Of a DNA stretch of 26,486 nucleotides, positions 1 to 6,573 are shown one piece after another (position 1 is the stretch's first letter; every line of letters begins with the position of its first letter). The stretch lies in contig USLX01000012.1 of assembly GCA_900555665.1 (NCBI GenBank), positions 1-26,486 of the forward strand, in the 5' to 3' direction. The DNA is from an uncultured Eubacteriales bacterium. GTDB lineage: Bacteria; Bacillota; Clostridia; Oscillospirales; Oscillospiraceae. Below the pieces are notes generated by a model, which saw nothing but the letters and a program-made list of their open reading frames with translations, did no database searches and was not told the DNA's origin. Position numbers and translations under genes: made by a program.

Positions 1-60
1 CTCCCCCAGTCTGCGCGGAGCGCAGACAGCCCCCTCTTGGTAGAGGGGGCCTTTGGGCAG
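1..60. repeat. GC-rich double-hairpin intergenic repeat (edge of window)
   Basis: Two adjacent perfect hairpins are visible: an 8-bp stem at 9-16/20-27 with loop GGA, and an 8-bp stem at 29-36/43-50 (GCCCCCTC/GAGGGGGC) with a 6-nt loop. The sequence resembles short palindromic elements that recur between genes in gut Clostridia. There is no T-tract after either stem, so it does not look like a standard terminator. The element may begin before the window. Confidence 0.55.
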
Positions 61-100
61 CAGCATGAAATCATAATTATTTGTTAAAGGAGTTTTGACA

Positions 101-2767
101 ATGGCACATAAGGCATATGGCCTCAACGAGCTTCGGGAGATGTATCTGAAGTTCTTCGAGACAAAGGGACACCTGCGGCTGCCGAGCTTTTCGCTCGTGC
201 CGCAGAACGACAAATCCATCCTGCTCATCAACGCCGGCATGACGCCGATGAAGCCCTGGTTCACCGGGGAAGAGGAGCCGCCGCGCCATCGCGTAACGAC
301 CTGTCAGAAGTGCATCCGCACGGGTGACATCGAAAACGTCGGCAAAACGGCCCGCCACGGCACTTATTTTGAGATGCTTGGCAACTTCTCCTTCGGCGAC
401 TATTTCAAAAAGGAAGCCATTCCCTGGGCGTGGGAATTCCTGACCAGCCCGGAGTGGGTCGGCCTGGAGCCCGATCGGCTCTATCCGTCGGTTTTTGCGG
501 GCAATGAGACAACGCCCGCCGACGAGGAGGCCTTCCGCATCTGGAATGAGGAGATCGGCATCCCCAAGGAGCGCATTTTCAAGTTTGGCAAAGAGGACAA
601 CTTCTGGGAGCATGGCTCCGGCCCGTGCGGCCCCTGCACGGAAATTTACTATGATCGCGGTGCGGAGTACGGCTGCGGCAAGCCCGGCTGCACGGTCGGC
701 TGCGACTGTGACCGGTATGTCGAGGTTTGGAACATCGTGTTCTCCCAGTTCAACAACGACGGCCACGGCAACTATACCGAGCTCAAGCAGAAAAACATTG
801 ATACCGGCATGGGGCTGGAGCGTCTGGCCTGTGTGTGCCAGAACGTGGCGTCTCTGTTCGATACCGACACGGTCATGAACATCACGCACAAAGTCTCGGA
901 GCTGACCGGCGCACACTACGGCGAGAGCCAGAAAAAGGACGTGTCGCTGCGTGTCATTACCGACCATATCCGCTCTTCGACGTTTATGATCTGTGACGGC
1001 ATTCTGCCGTCGAATGAGGGCCGCGGCTATGTCCTGCGTCGGCTGCTGAGAAGAGCGGCCCGCCATGGGAAGCTCCTCGGTGTCAACGAGCCGTTCCTCT
1101 ATGAGGTGGTCGATACGGTCATCCACGAGAACGAGTGCCAGTACCCCGAGCTGCGCGAGAAGCAGAGCTATATCACCCGTGTGGTGCGCACGGAGGAAGA
1201 GAACTTCGCCAAGACCATCGACGGCGGCATGAAGATCTTCGCCGATATGCTGGCCGGACACAAGGCCAAGGGCGAGACGGTCTTCTCCGGAGCGGACGCA
1301 TTCAAGCTGTACGACACCTATGGCTTCCCGATCGACCTGACGAACGAGATGGTCGCGGAAGAGGGCATGAGCGTCGACGACGAGGCGTTCCGCCAGCTGA
1401 TGCAGGAGCAGAAGGCCCGTGCCAGAGAGGCGCGCAAGGCCCTCGGCGACCTCGGCTGGGCCGGTGTCGAGTTCGGCAAGGAGATCCCGGCAAGCAAATT
1501 CACGGGCTATGACCGGTTCGTGGACGAGGGAAAGATCGTTGCCATCGTAGCCGAGGACGAGCTGCGCGACGCCGTGACGGAAGGCACGGATGCGATCCTC
1601 GTGCTCGACCAGACGCCGTTCTACGCCGAGATGGGCGGCCAGACGGCCGACCATGGCGTGATCTCGACGCTGGAGGCAGAGTTCACCGTGCTCGATGTGC
1701 AGAAGAACAAGGGCGGTAAGTTCATGCATTACGGCAAGGTCACGCGCGGCAGCTTTGCGGTGGGCGATACGGTTGAGGCGCGCATCGACGAGACGCGCCG
1801 CCGCGCCATCATGCGCGCGCATTCCGCAACGCACCTGCTCGATCAGGCGCTGCGCACCGTCCTGGGCGACCATGCGCATCAGGCGGGTTCCCTCGTCGAG
1901 GAAGACCGGCTGCGCTATGACTTCACGCATTTCTCGGCTGTAACGGCGGAGGAGCTGCGCGAGGTAGGCCGTCTCGTCAGCGAGCAGATCCTCGCGGGCC
2001 TCGACGTCGACGTCCGCGAAATGCCGATTGAAGAGGCCAAGAAGGCCGGAGCCATCGCGCTGTTCGGCGAAAAATACGGCGACGTCGTCCGCGTGGTCAA
2101 CATGGGCGGCTGGTCGGTCGAGCTCTGCGGTGGCACGCATGTGGATAACACGGCAAAGATCGGCCCGTTCCGCATCACGAGCGAGACGTCCGTTGCCTCC
2201 GGCGTGCGCCGCATCGAGGCTGTCACCGGACAGGCCTTCCTCGACCAGGTGGATGAGATGAACGCGCGGCTGGTGCGTGCGGCGGAGGTTTTGAAGACAA
2301 CGCCGGGCGAGCTGCTGGCCAAGGCGGAGAGCAGTATGCGTGAGATCAAGGAGCTGCATCAGGCCATCGAAAAGCTGAAGGACCGGATGTTCTCCAGCGA
2401 TGTGGACAGCATGCTCTTCTCGGGCAAGAGCGTCGCGGGGCTCAAGGTCGTGACCGTGAGCCGCGAGAACATGGAGGCGAACGACCTGCGCAAGCTGGGC
2501 GACTTCCTGCGCGACCGCAACCCCGACACCGTTGCGGTGCTGAGCACGGTGAACGGCGAGAAGGTGACGCTGCTGGCCGTGTGCGGCAAAAATGCCATTG
2601 CGCGCGGCATCAAGGCCGGCGACATCATCCGCAGCATTGCGCCGATTGTCGGCGGCAAGGGCGGCGGCAAGCCGGATAGCGCCATGGGCGGCGGCACGGA
2701 TGTGTTGAAGGTCGACGATGCGCTGGCAGCCGTGGACGATTTTGTTGCCGAGCATGTGAAGGACTGA
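101..2767 (+). CDS. alaS: Alanine--tRNA ligase
   Basis: Class II alanyl-tRNA synthetase, 888 aa. It charges tRNA-Ala in the cytoplasm and clears mischarged Ser/Gly-tRNA-Ala. The N-terminal catalytic domain shows NAGMTPMKPWF and FWEHGSGPCGPC. The editing domain carries both zinc/catalytic motifs, HSATH (His574, His578) and CGGTH (Cys676, His680). The C-Ala/DHHA1 domain ends with the glycine-rich GGKGGGKPDSAMGGG stretch. The length is close to the bacterial norm of about 875. A TTG at 95 is in frame, but it lies only 2 nt behind the AAAGGAG ribosome binding site (86-92); ATG at 101 has the proper 8-nt spacing and is preferred. No clear promoter is seen in the preceding 100 nt. hinT follows 12 nt downstream, so the two are probably co-transcribed. 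Confidence 0.97.
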   Translation: MAHKAYGLNELREMYLKFFETKGHLRLPSFSLVPQNDKSILLINAGMTPMKPWFTGEEEPPRHRVTTCQKCIRTGDIENVGKTARHGTYFEMLGNFSFGDYFKKEAIPWAWEFLTSPEWVGLEPDRLYPSVFAGNETTPADEEAFRIWNEEIGIPKERIFKFGKEDNFWEHGSGPCGPCTEIYYDRGAEYGCGKPGCTVGCDCDRYVEVWNIVFSQFNNDGHGNYTELKQKNIDTGMGLERLACVCQNVASLFDTDTVMNITHKVSELTGAHYGESQKKDVSLRVITDHIRSSTFMICDGILPSNEGRGYVLRRLLRRAARHGKLLGVNEPFLYEVVDTVIHENECQYPELREKQSYITRVVRTEEENFAKTIDGGMKIFADMLAGHKAKGETVFSGADAFKLYDTYGFPIDLTNEMVAEEGMSVDDEAFRQLMQEQKARAREARKALGDLGWAGVEFGKEIPASKFTGYDRFVDEGKIVAIVAEDELRDAVTEGTDAILVLDQTPFYAEMGGQTADHGVISTLEAEFTVLDVQKNKGGKFMHYGKVTRGSFAVGDTVEARIDETRRRAIMRAHSATHLLDQALRTVLGDHAHQAGSLVEEDRLRYDFTHFSAVTAEELREVGRLVSEQILAGLDVDVREMPIEEAKKAGAIALFGEKYGDVVRVVNMGGWSVELCGGTHVDNTAKIGPFRITSETSVASGVRRIEAVTGQAFLDQVDEMNARLVRAAEVLKTTPGELLAKAESSMREIKELHQAIEKLKDRMFSSDVDSMLFSGKSVAGLKVVTVSRENMEANDLRKLGDFLRDRNPDTVAVLSTVNGEKVTLLAVCGKNAIARGIKAGDIIRSIAPIVGGKGGGKPDSAMGGGTDVLKVDDALAAVDDFVAEHVKD

Positions 2768-2779
2768 GGAGGAAGAAAT

Positions 2780-3118
2780 ATGTCGGATTGTCTGTTTTGT
2801 AAGCTGATCGACGGGGAGATCCCGACGACAAAGGTCTATGAGGACGACCAGTGTCTGGCTTTTCTGGACATCGCGCCGCTTGCGCCGACGCATTTCCTTG
2901 TGGTGCCGAAGCAGCATTTTGCGTCCGCTGCGGAGGTGACGGAGGAAAACGCGGCTGTCATCGGCCATATCTACGCGGTCATTGCGAAGATTGCCAGGGA
3001 ACAGGGCTTCGCGGATGGCTACCGCGTGGTGACGAACGTCGGCGAGCTCGCCGGGCAGACCGTTCACCACATTCATTTCCACGTTCTTTCCGGCAAGCAG
3101 CTGGGAAGCTTCAACTAA
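2780..3118 (+). CDS. hinT: HIT family nucleotide-binding protein (HinT-like)
   Basis: 112-aa histidine-triad protein. The N-terminus CLFCKLIDGEIP and the C-terminal HHIHFHVL (catalytic triad His97, His99, His101) are diagnostic of the HINT branch, which hydrolyses purine nucleoside phosphoramidates and aminoacyl adenylates. Activity on aminoacyl-AMP makes its position right behind alaS biologically sensible, though that link is inference. The ATG follows an AGGAGG-type ribosome binding site at 2767-2775, and the 12-nt gap to alaS implies one operon. A strong terminator begins 5 nt after the stop. The paired cysteines of CLFC are common in the family. Confidence 0.95.
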   Translation: MSDCLFCKLIDGEIPTTKVYEDDQCLAFLDIAPLAPTHFLVVPKQHFASAAEVTEENAAVIGHIYAVIAKIAREQGFADGYRVVTNVGELAGQTVHHIHFHVLSGKQLGSFN

Positions 3119-3122
3119 GCCC

Positions 3123-3161
3123 AAAACCGGGCCGCTGCAAGCTTGCAGCGGCCCGGTTTTT
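3123..3161 (+). terminator. Intrinsic terminator after hinT
   Basis: Positions 3123-3160 form a perfect 38-nt palindrome centred on AAGCTT, with GC-rich arms (ACCGGGCCGCTGCAAG). It is followed on the + strand by five T (3157-3161). The mirror A-run at 3123-3126 means it could also work weakly on the minus strand. Confidence 0.9.
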
Positions 3162-3164
3162 CTA

Positions 3165-3955
3165 TCGGGAGGTAAGCCAAGCTGCGTTTAGGCGGTGCGG
3201 CAAAGGCCCGGAACGGAGCAAAGGGCGCGGCGGAGCGGGAGACTGGAACGAACAGCTCCACGAAGAAAATGCGCCTTCCCGTTATTTTCGCAACAGAAAG
3301 GCGCGGCAGGGCACGGAAAAGGTTTGCTGCATCAGGAGCACCGGGGGAGCGCGGCTGCAAGGGGAAGAGGGGAAAAGAAGAAACTGCTCAGTGCAGCATG
3401 TGGAAAAAGGCTTCCGACGGAGGGCGGATGCAAGGCAGGCTTCTCAAAGTCAGGGGAGCGCAGCAGGAACGAGCCGGATTTGATGGTGTGCTGATGCCTG
3501 GCAGTGACGATCACAACGCGAAAGGTGGGATGCGCTTCGGGCAGGGAATGCCGGCTTCAACTGACGCAAGATTCGAGGCAGGGAAGACGTGCAGGGGGAA
3601 GGACAGTTTAACAAGGCGAACAGTTTTGGTCGCGGCTGGAGCATGAGAGCGGCGGTTATGGCGGCCTGCAGGGCCGTAGAGCACTGTTTCAAATGTTGCA
3701 GTATCGACTGCAAATCACAATCACCGACCATGCCGGTGGTTTTCACAGGCCCCTTGGGGCCCATTACCTAGACTCATCGAATCTTTTTTCCGCTGCATGA
3801 TGCGCTCTACTGCTATTGAAATAGCAGCGTGGTGCGTTTTGCGTTTCGTGTCTCTCGATGATCTGTCTTTTTGAATTGCACCTTATCAACTGCTTTCCAG
3901 ACTTGTTTCCCGCCTCGTTCGGATATTTTTTCCGGGCATAGCGAAAGCTTTTTGG
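3165..3955 (+). other. Gene-free stretch, candidate large structured RNA
   Basis: About 800 nt without a credible protein. From 3165 to about 3660 the + strand is purine-rich and poor in T, so all three forward frames stay open by composition alone; none gives a recognisable protein or a good ribosome binding site. Local pairings include GCGCCTT/AAGGCGC (3271-3277/3298-3304), interleaved with GAAAAT/ATTTTC (3265-3270/3284-3289); CGGCC/GGCCG (3662-3666/3672-3676); TTGCAGT-ATCG-ACTGCAA (3696-3713); GGCCC/GGGCC near 3748-3761; and CTGCTAT-TGAA-ATAGCAG (3810-3827). The part after 3745 switches to T-rich. No promoter was found just after the hinT terminator. I could not match it to RNase P RNA, tmRNA, SRP RNA or 6S RNA by conserved motifs. 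A degraded gene or element remains possible. Confidence 0.35.
3722..3743 (+). terminator. Possible weak terminator inside the gene-free stretch
   Basis: CACCG (3722-3726) pairs with CGGTG (3734-3738) and four T follow at 3740-3743. The end of this element, GCCGGTGGTTTTC at 3732-3744, recurs exactly at 3969-3981, where it forms part of a stronger terminator. It may mark the 3' end of a transcript from the purine-rich stretch. Confidence 0.3.
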
Positions 3956-3980
3956 AACCACCGGCACAGCCGGTGGTTTT
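3956..3980 (+). terminator. Intrinsic terminator with no upstream + strand gene
   Basis: A 10-bp perfect stem, AACCACCGGC (3956-3965) with GCCGGTGGTT (3969-3978), has loop ACA and a T-run at 3977-3980. The reverse strand has no T-run after the stem, so it serves + strand transcripts. hinT already ends at its own terminator 800 nt earlier, so this one implies either read-through or a separate non-coding transcript. Confidence 0.7.
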
Positions 3981-3988
3981 CTTCATAC

Positions 3989-4022
3989 AAAAAGACCCCG
4001 GCTGGCACATGGGCAGCCGGGG
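3989..4022 (-). terminator. Terminator of the prfC-rbsD unit
   Basis: Read on the minus strand, CCCCGGCTG (4022-4014) pairs with CAGCCGGGG (4004-3996) and is followed within two bases by five T (3993-3989). It sits just beyond the rbsD stop. Confidence 0.85.
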
Positions 4023-4032
4023 ATAGAGCGTA

Positions 4033-4428
4033 TCAGAAATTGACGCCTGCGGTCAGGATCACGTTGGCGAAAGGCGTGGTCTCACCGGTGCGGATGATGG
4101 CCTTGGCCTGACAGGTGAGGGCCTTGAACTGCTCGTGCGGGACGAGCGTTTCCGGCAGCGGGGCGAGGCGGACGCGGGTATCGTGGCAGAGCGCAGGGCT
4201 CTTTGCGGTCATTTCGCTTGCCAGCGTATACTGTTCAACAACCAGCTCTTCGAGCACGGAGTCCAGAACCTGCAAAAAGCTGGGCACGCCGCGCACGAGC
4301 GACAGGTCGATCACCTTCACACCGGCGGGAACCGGAAGGCCGGCGTCAGCGATGACGAGTGATTCCGTGTGGCCGATGGCGGCAATCTGTGCGATGAGCT
4401 CCGGATTTAAAATGCGGTCTTTTTTCAT
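4033..4428 (-). CDS. rbsD: D-ribose pyranase (RbsD/FucU family)
   Basis: 131-aa RbsD-type mutarotase, which interconverts pyranose and furanose forms of ribose so that ribokinase can use it. MKKDRILNPELIAQIAAIGH places the catalytic histidine at position 20, with Asp28 in IADAGLP, and His98 and Lys102 in the PHEQFK stretch. The C-terminus PFANVILTAGVNF has Phe120 where the family normally has Tyr (PYAN), an unusual change at a sugar-contacting position. An in-frame extension runs back to 4515 inside prfC, but the ATG at 4426-4428 has an AAGGAGG site (4434-4440) and matches the family start. It lies 23 nt behind prfC and shares its terminator. No ribokinase or ribose transporter is in the window, so the substrate is inferred from family only. 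Confidence 0.9.
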   Translation of the reverse strand: MKKDRILNPELIAQIAAIGHTESLVIADAGLPVPAGVKVIDLSLVRGVPSFLQVLDSVLEELVVEQYTLASEMTAKSPALCHDTRVRLAPLPETLVPHEQFKALTCQAKAIIRTGETTPFANVILTAGVNF

Positions 4429-4451
4429 AGGATCCTCCTTGGAACGCGGGC

Positions 4452-6035
4452 TCAGCCGGCGGTTTCTGAGAGCTCGAGGCCCGGATTGCGTTTGAGAATA
4501 TAGTTGATCGACCACTGCGACGCGAAGACGAGCAGGCTGCGGCCGCGATAGTCTTCGAGCAGCTCTGCGTCGCTTGAGAGATTCAGATCCTTCAGATCGG
4601 CGACCGGGGCGGCGGTGATGAAGCGCAGCTGCTCATAGGGCAGGCCCTCCATGCGGAGATCAACGCCGTATTCCGACTTCATGCGGTACTGGAACACGTC
4701 AAACTGCAGCGTACCGACGACGCCGACGATGACCTCCTCCATACCGGAATTCGGGACTTTAAAGATCTGGATGGCGCCTTCTTGCGCGATCTGCTCGGTG
4801 CCCTTGATGAACTGCTTGCGCTTCATCGAGTCTTTCGGGCTCACGCGCGAGAAATGCTCCGGCGCGAAGGTCGGAATACCGCCGAATTTGAACTTCTTGC
4901 CGGGGACGGTGATCGTGTCGCCGATGGCGAAAATGCCGGGATCGAAGACGCCGATGATGTCGCCTGCGTAGGCCTCGTCGACAATCTCGCGCTCAGAGGC
5001 CATGAGCTGCTGCGGCTGAGAAAGGCGCATCTTTTTGTTGCCCTGGACGTGGTAATATTCGCGGTCGCGCTCAAATTTGCCGGAGCAGATGCGCATGAAG
5101 GCCAACCGGTCGCGGTGTGCCTTGTTCATGTTTGCCTGGATTTTGAAGACGAAGGCCGAGAAATCGGGGTCGAAGGTGTCGATCACGCCGCAGTCGGCCT
5201 CGCGCGGCAGGGGCGGGGGCGTCATGCGGAGGAACTCCTCGAGGAACGGCTCCACGCCGAAGTTCGTCAGAGCCGAGCCGAAGAAGACCGGCGAGAGCTG
5301 CCCGTGGCGTACCTCGTCCATGTCAAATTCGCGCCCTGCGCCGAGCAGCTCTACATCGTCGCGCAGCTGCGCGTGGCGGCGTTCGCCGAGGATTTCCGTG
5401 ACCTGCGGGTCATCCAGTGTCACGGCGAGCTTGTCTGCGCGGTTTTTGCCGGAAATGCCGGAGAAGAGCAGAAGCTGTTCCCCACGCCGGTCGTACACGC
5501 CCTGAAATTCTTTGCCGGAGCCGATAGGCCAGTTGCAGGCGTAGGTTTCGATGCCGAGCTCGTTTTCCAGCTCGTCGAGCAGCTCGAACGGGTCGCGCGA
5601 CTCGCGGTCCATCTTGTTGATAAAGGTAAAGATCGGGATGTGCCGCATCGCGCAGACCTTGAAGAGCTTGCGCGTCTGCGGCTCGACGCCTTTGGCGCCG
5701 TCGATGACCATGACGGCGCTGTCCGCCGCCATGAGCGTGCGGTAGGTGTCCTCGGAAAAGTCCTGGTGACCCGGGGTGTCCAGAATGTTGATGCAGAAGC
5801 CCTCATACTGGAACTGCATCACCGATGACGTGACAGAGATGCCGCGCTGCTTTTCAATCTCCATCCAGTCGGAGACCGCCGCGCGGGAATTTTTTTTGCC
5901 CTTGACGGCGCCCGCCTGCGCGATCGCCCCGCCGTAGAGCAGGAATTTTTCGGTGAGTGTGGTTTTTCCGGCGTCCGGGTGCGAAATGATCGCAAACGTC
6001 CTGCGCCGGGAGATCTCTTCTTTTAAGGCTGCCAA
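4452..6035 (-). CDS. prfC: Peptide chain release factor 3
   Basis: 527-aa translational GTPase that recycles RF1/RF2 from the ribosome after peptide release. The N-terminal P-loop is SHPDAGKT (18-25), followed by the RF3-typical SDWMEIEKQRGISVTSSV, then DTPGHQDF and NKMDRE. The HQDFSEDTYRTL stretch and a length near 529 separate it from EF-G. The start is a TTG at 6033-6035 with AGGAGG at 6044-6049 and 8-nt spacing; no in-frame ATG exists near the conserved N-terminus. The gene is first in a two-gene unit with rbsD, from the promoter at 6129-6157. Confidence 0.96.
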   Translation of the reverse strand: MAALKEEISRRRTFAIISHPDAGKTTLTEKFLLYGGAIAQAGAVKGKKNSRAAVSDWMEIEKQRGISVTSSVMQFQYEGFCINILDTPGHQDFSEDTYRTLMAADSAVMVIDGAKGVEPQTRKLFKVCAMRHIPIFTFINKMDRESRDPFELLDELENELGIETYACNWPIGSGKEFQGVYDRRGEQLLLFSGISGKNRADKLAVTLDDPQVTEILGERRHAQLRDDVELLGAGREFDMDEVRHGQLSPVFFGSALTNFGVEPFLEEFLRMTPPPLPREADCGVIDTFDPDFSAFVFKIQANMNKAHRDRLAFMRICSGKFERDREYYHVQGNKKMRLSQPQQLMASEREIVDEAYAGDIIGVFDPGIFAIGDTITVPGKKFKFGGIPTFAPEHFSRVSPKDSMKRKQFIKGTEQIAQEGAIQIFKVPNSGMEEVIVGVVGTLQFDVFQYRMKSEYGVDLRMEGLPYEQLRFITAAPVADLKDLNLSSDAELLEDYRGRSLLVFASQWSINYILKRNPGLELSETAG

Positions 6036-6128
6036 AGCTGCTTCCTCCTAATATTATTTTGAATCAGTTTGACGCCTTTTCTTATGTCGGCACGTTGATT
6101 CCTCCAGATTTTCAAGTCAAGCGAAAAA

Positions 6129-6157
6129 AGTATACCACATTTTTTACCTGTTTACAA
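6129..6157 (-). promoter_or_regulatory. Promoter and leader of prfC
   Basis: On the minus strand, -35 TTGTAA (6157-6152) and -10 TATACT (6134-6129) are separated by exactly 17 nt. The leader of roughly 90 nt to the TTG start contains a second ribosome binding site, GGAGG (6105-6101), placed 7 nt before a minimal reading frame GTG-CCG-ACA-TAA (6093-6082). Confidence 0.75.
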
Positions 6158-6192
6158 GAAAAACCGCAGGGCTCCGTACAGAAAAATACTGC

Positions 6193-6223
6193 TTGACAAA
6201 TAATACTATGCACTATATAGTAT
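6193..6223 (+). promoter_or_regulatory. padR promoter with overlapping inverted-repeat operator
   Basis: -35 TTGACA (6193-6198) and -10 TATAGT (6216-6221) are 17 nt apart. A perfect 7-bp inverted repeat, ATACTAT (6203-6209) and ATAGTAT (6217-6223), fills the spacer and covers the -10 box. Its position immediately before padR makes autorepression by PadR the simplest reading; that is inference from site position and family behaviour. Confidence 0.75.
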
Positions 6224-6243
6224 ATTGCAACAGGAGGTATGAT

Positions 6244-6573
6244 ATGGACGGACAACTCAAACGCGGGATGCTCGACATCTGCGTGCTGGCGGCAATTCGG
6301 CGGGAAGATTCCTACGGGTATCAGATTCTGAAGGATCTGAAGCCGCATGTGCAGCTCTCGGAGTCGACGCTCTATCCCATTTTGCGGCGGCTGGAGGCCG
6401 CCGGACAGCTTACGGTGCGCACGGCGGAGCACAACGGGCGACTTCGCAAATACTATCACCTCACGCCAGAAGGGCAGGCGCGCATTGCGCAATTCAAAGC
6501 CGAGTGGGAACAGATCGTGAACATTTATCAATTTATTCTGTCTACGGAGGAAACCGATCATGACGAAAGCTGA
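6244..6573 (+). CDS. PadR family transcriptional regulator
   Basis: 109-aa winged-helix repressor. MDGQLKRGMLDICVLAAI begins the DNA-binding domain. YGYQILKDLK and LSESTLYPILRRLEAAG form the recognition helix region, and RKYYHLTPEG the wing. The short C-terminal helix (about 85-109) fits the small PadR subfamily 2 type, which dimerises through that helix. The ATG at 6244 has AGGAGG at 6232-6237; an in-frame ATG-like extension to 6193 would start inside the -35 box and is rejected. It overlaps the next gene by 14 nt, a common arrangement of PadR with a DUF1700/DUF4097 membrane-stress type protein. The ligand is unknown. Confidence 0.92.
   Translation: MDGQLKRGMLDICVLAAIRREDSYGYQILKDLKPHVQLSESTLYPILRRLEAAGQLTVRTAEHNGRLRKYYHLTPEGQARIAQFKAEWEQIVNIYQFILSTEETDHDES

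Noticed and set aside
77..3124. A 1015-codon open frame on the minus strand across alaS and hinT
   Set aside because: It is antisense to two certain genes and reflects high-GC codon bias; the translation has no recognisable domain and no ribosome binding site. The same applies to the long minus-strand frame opposite lon (23204-25618).
3195..3646. Overlapping + strand open frames in the gene-free stretch
   Set aside because: All three frames are open because T is scarce, the translations are Arg/Gly-rich without any family match, and no ribosome binding site precedes them.
3165..3985. RNase P RNA, tmRNA, SRP RNA or 6S RNA
   Set aside because: The conserved cores I know for these RNAs (for example GAGGAAAGTCC of RNase P, the tRNA-like ends of tmRNA, GGAAGCAGC-type SRP loop) are not present.
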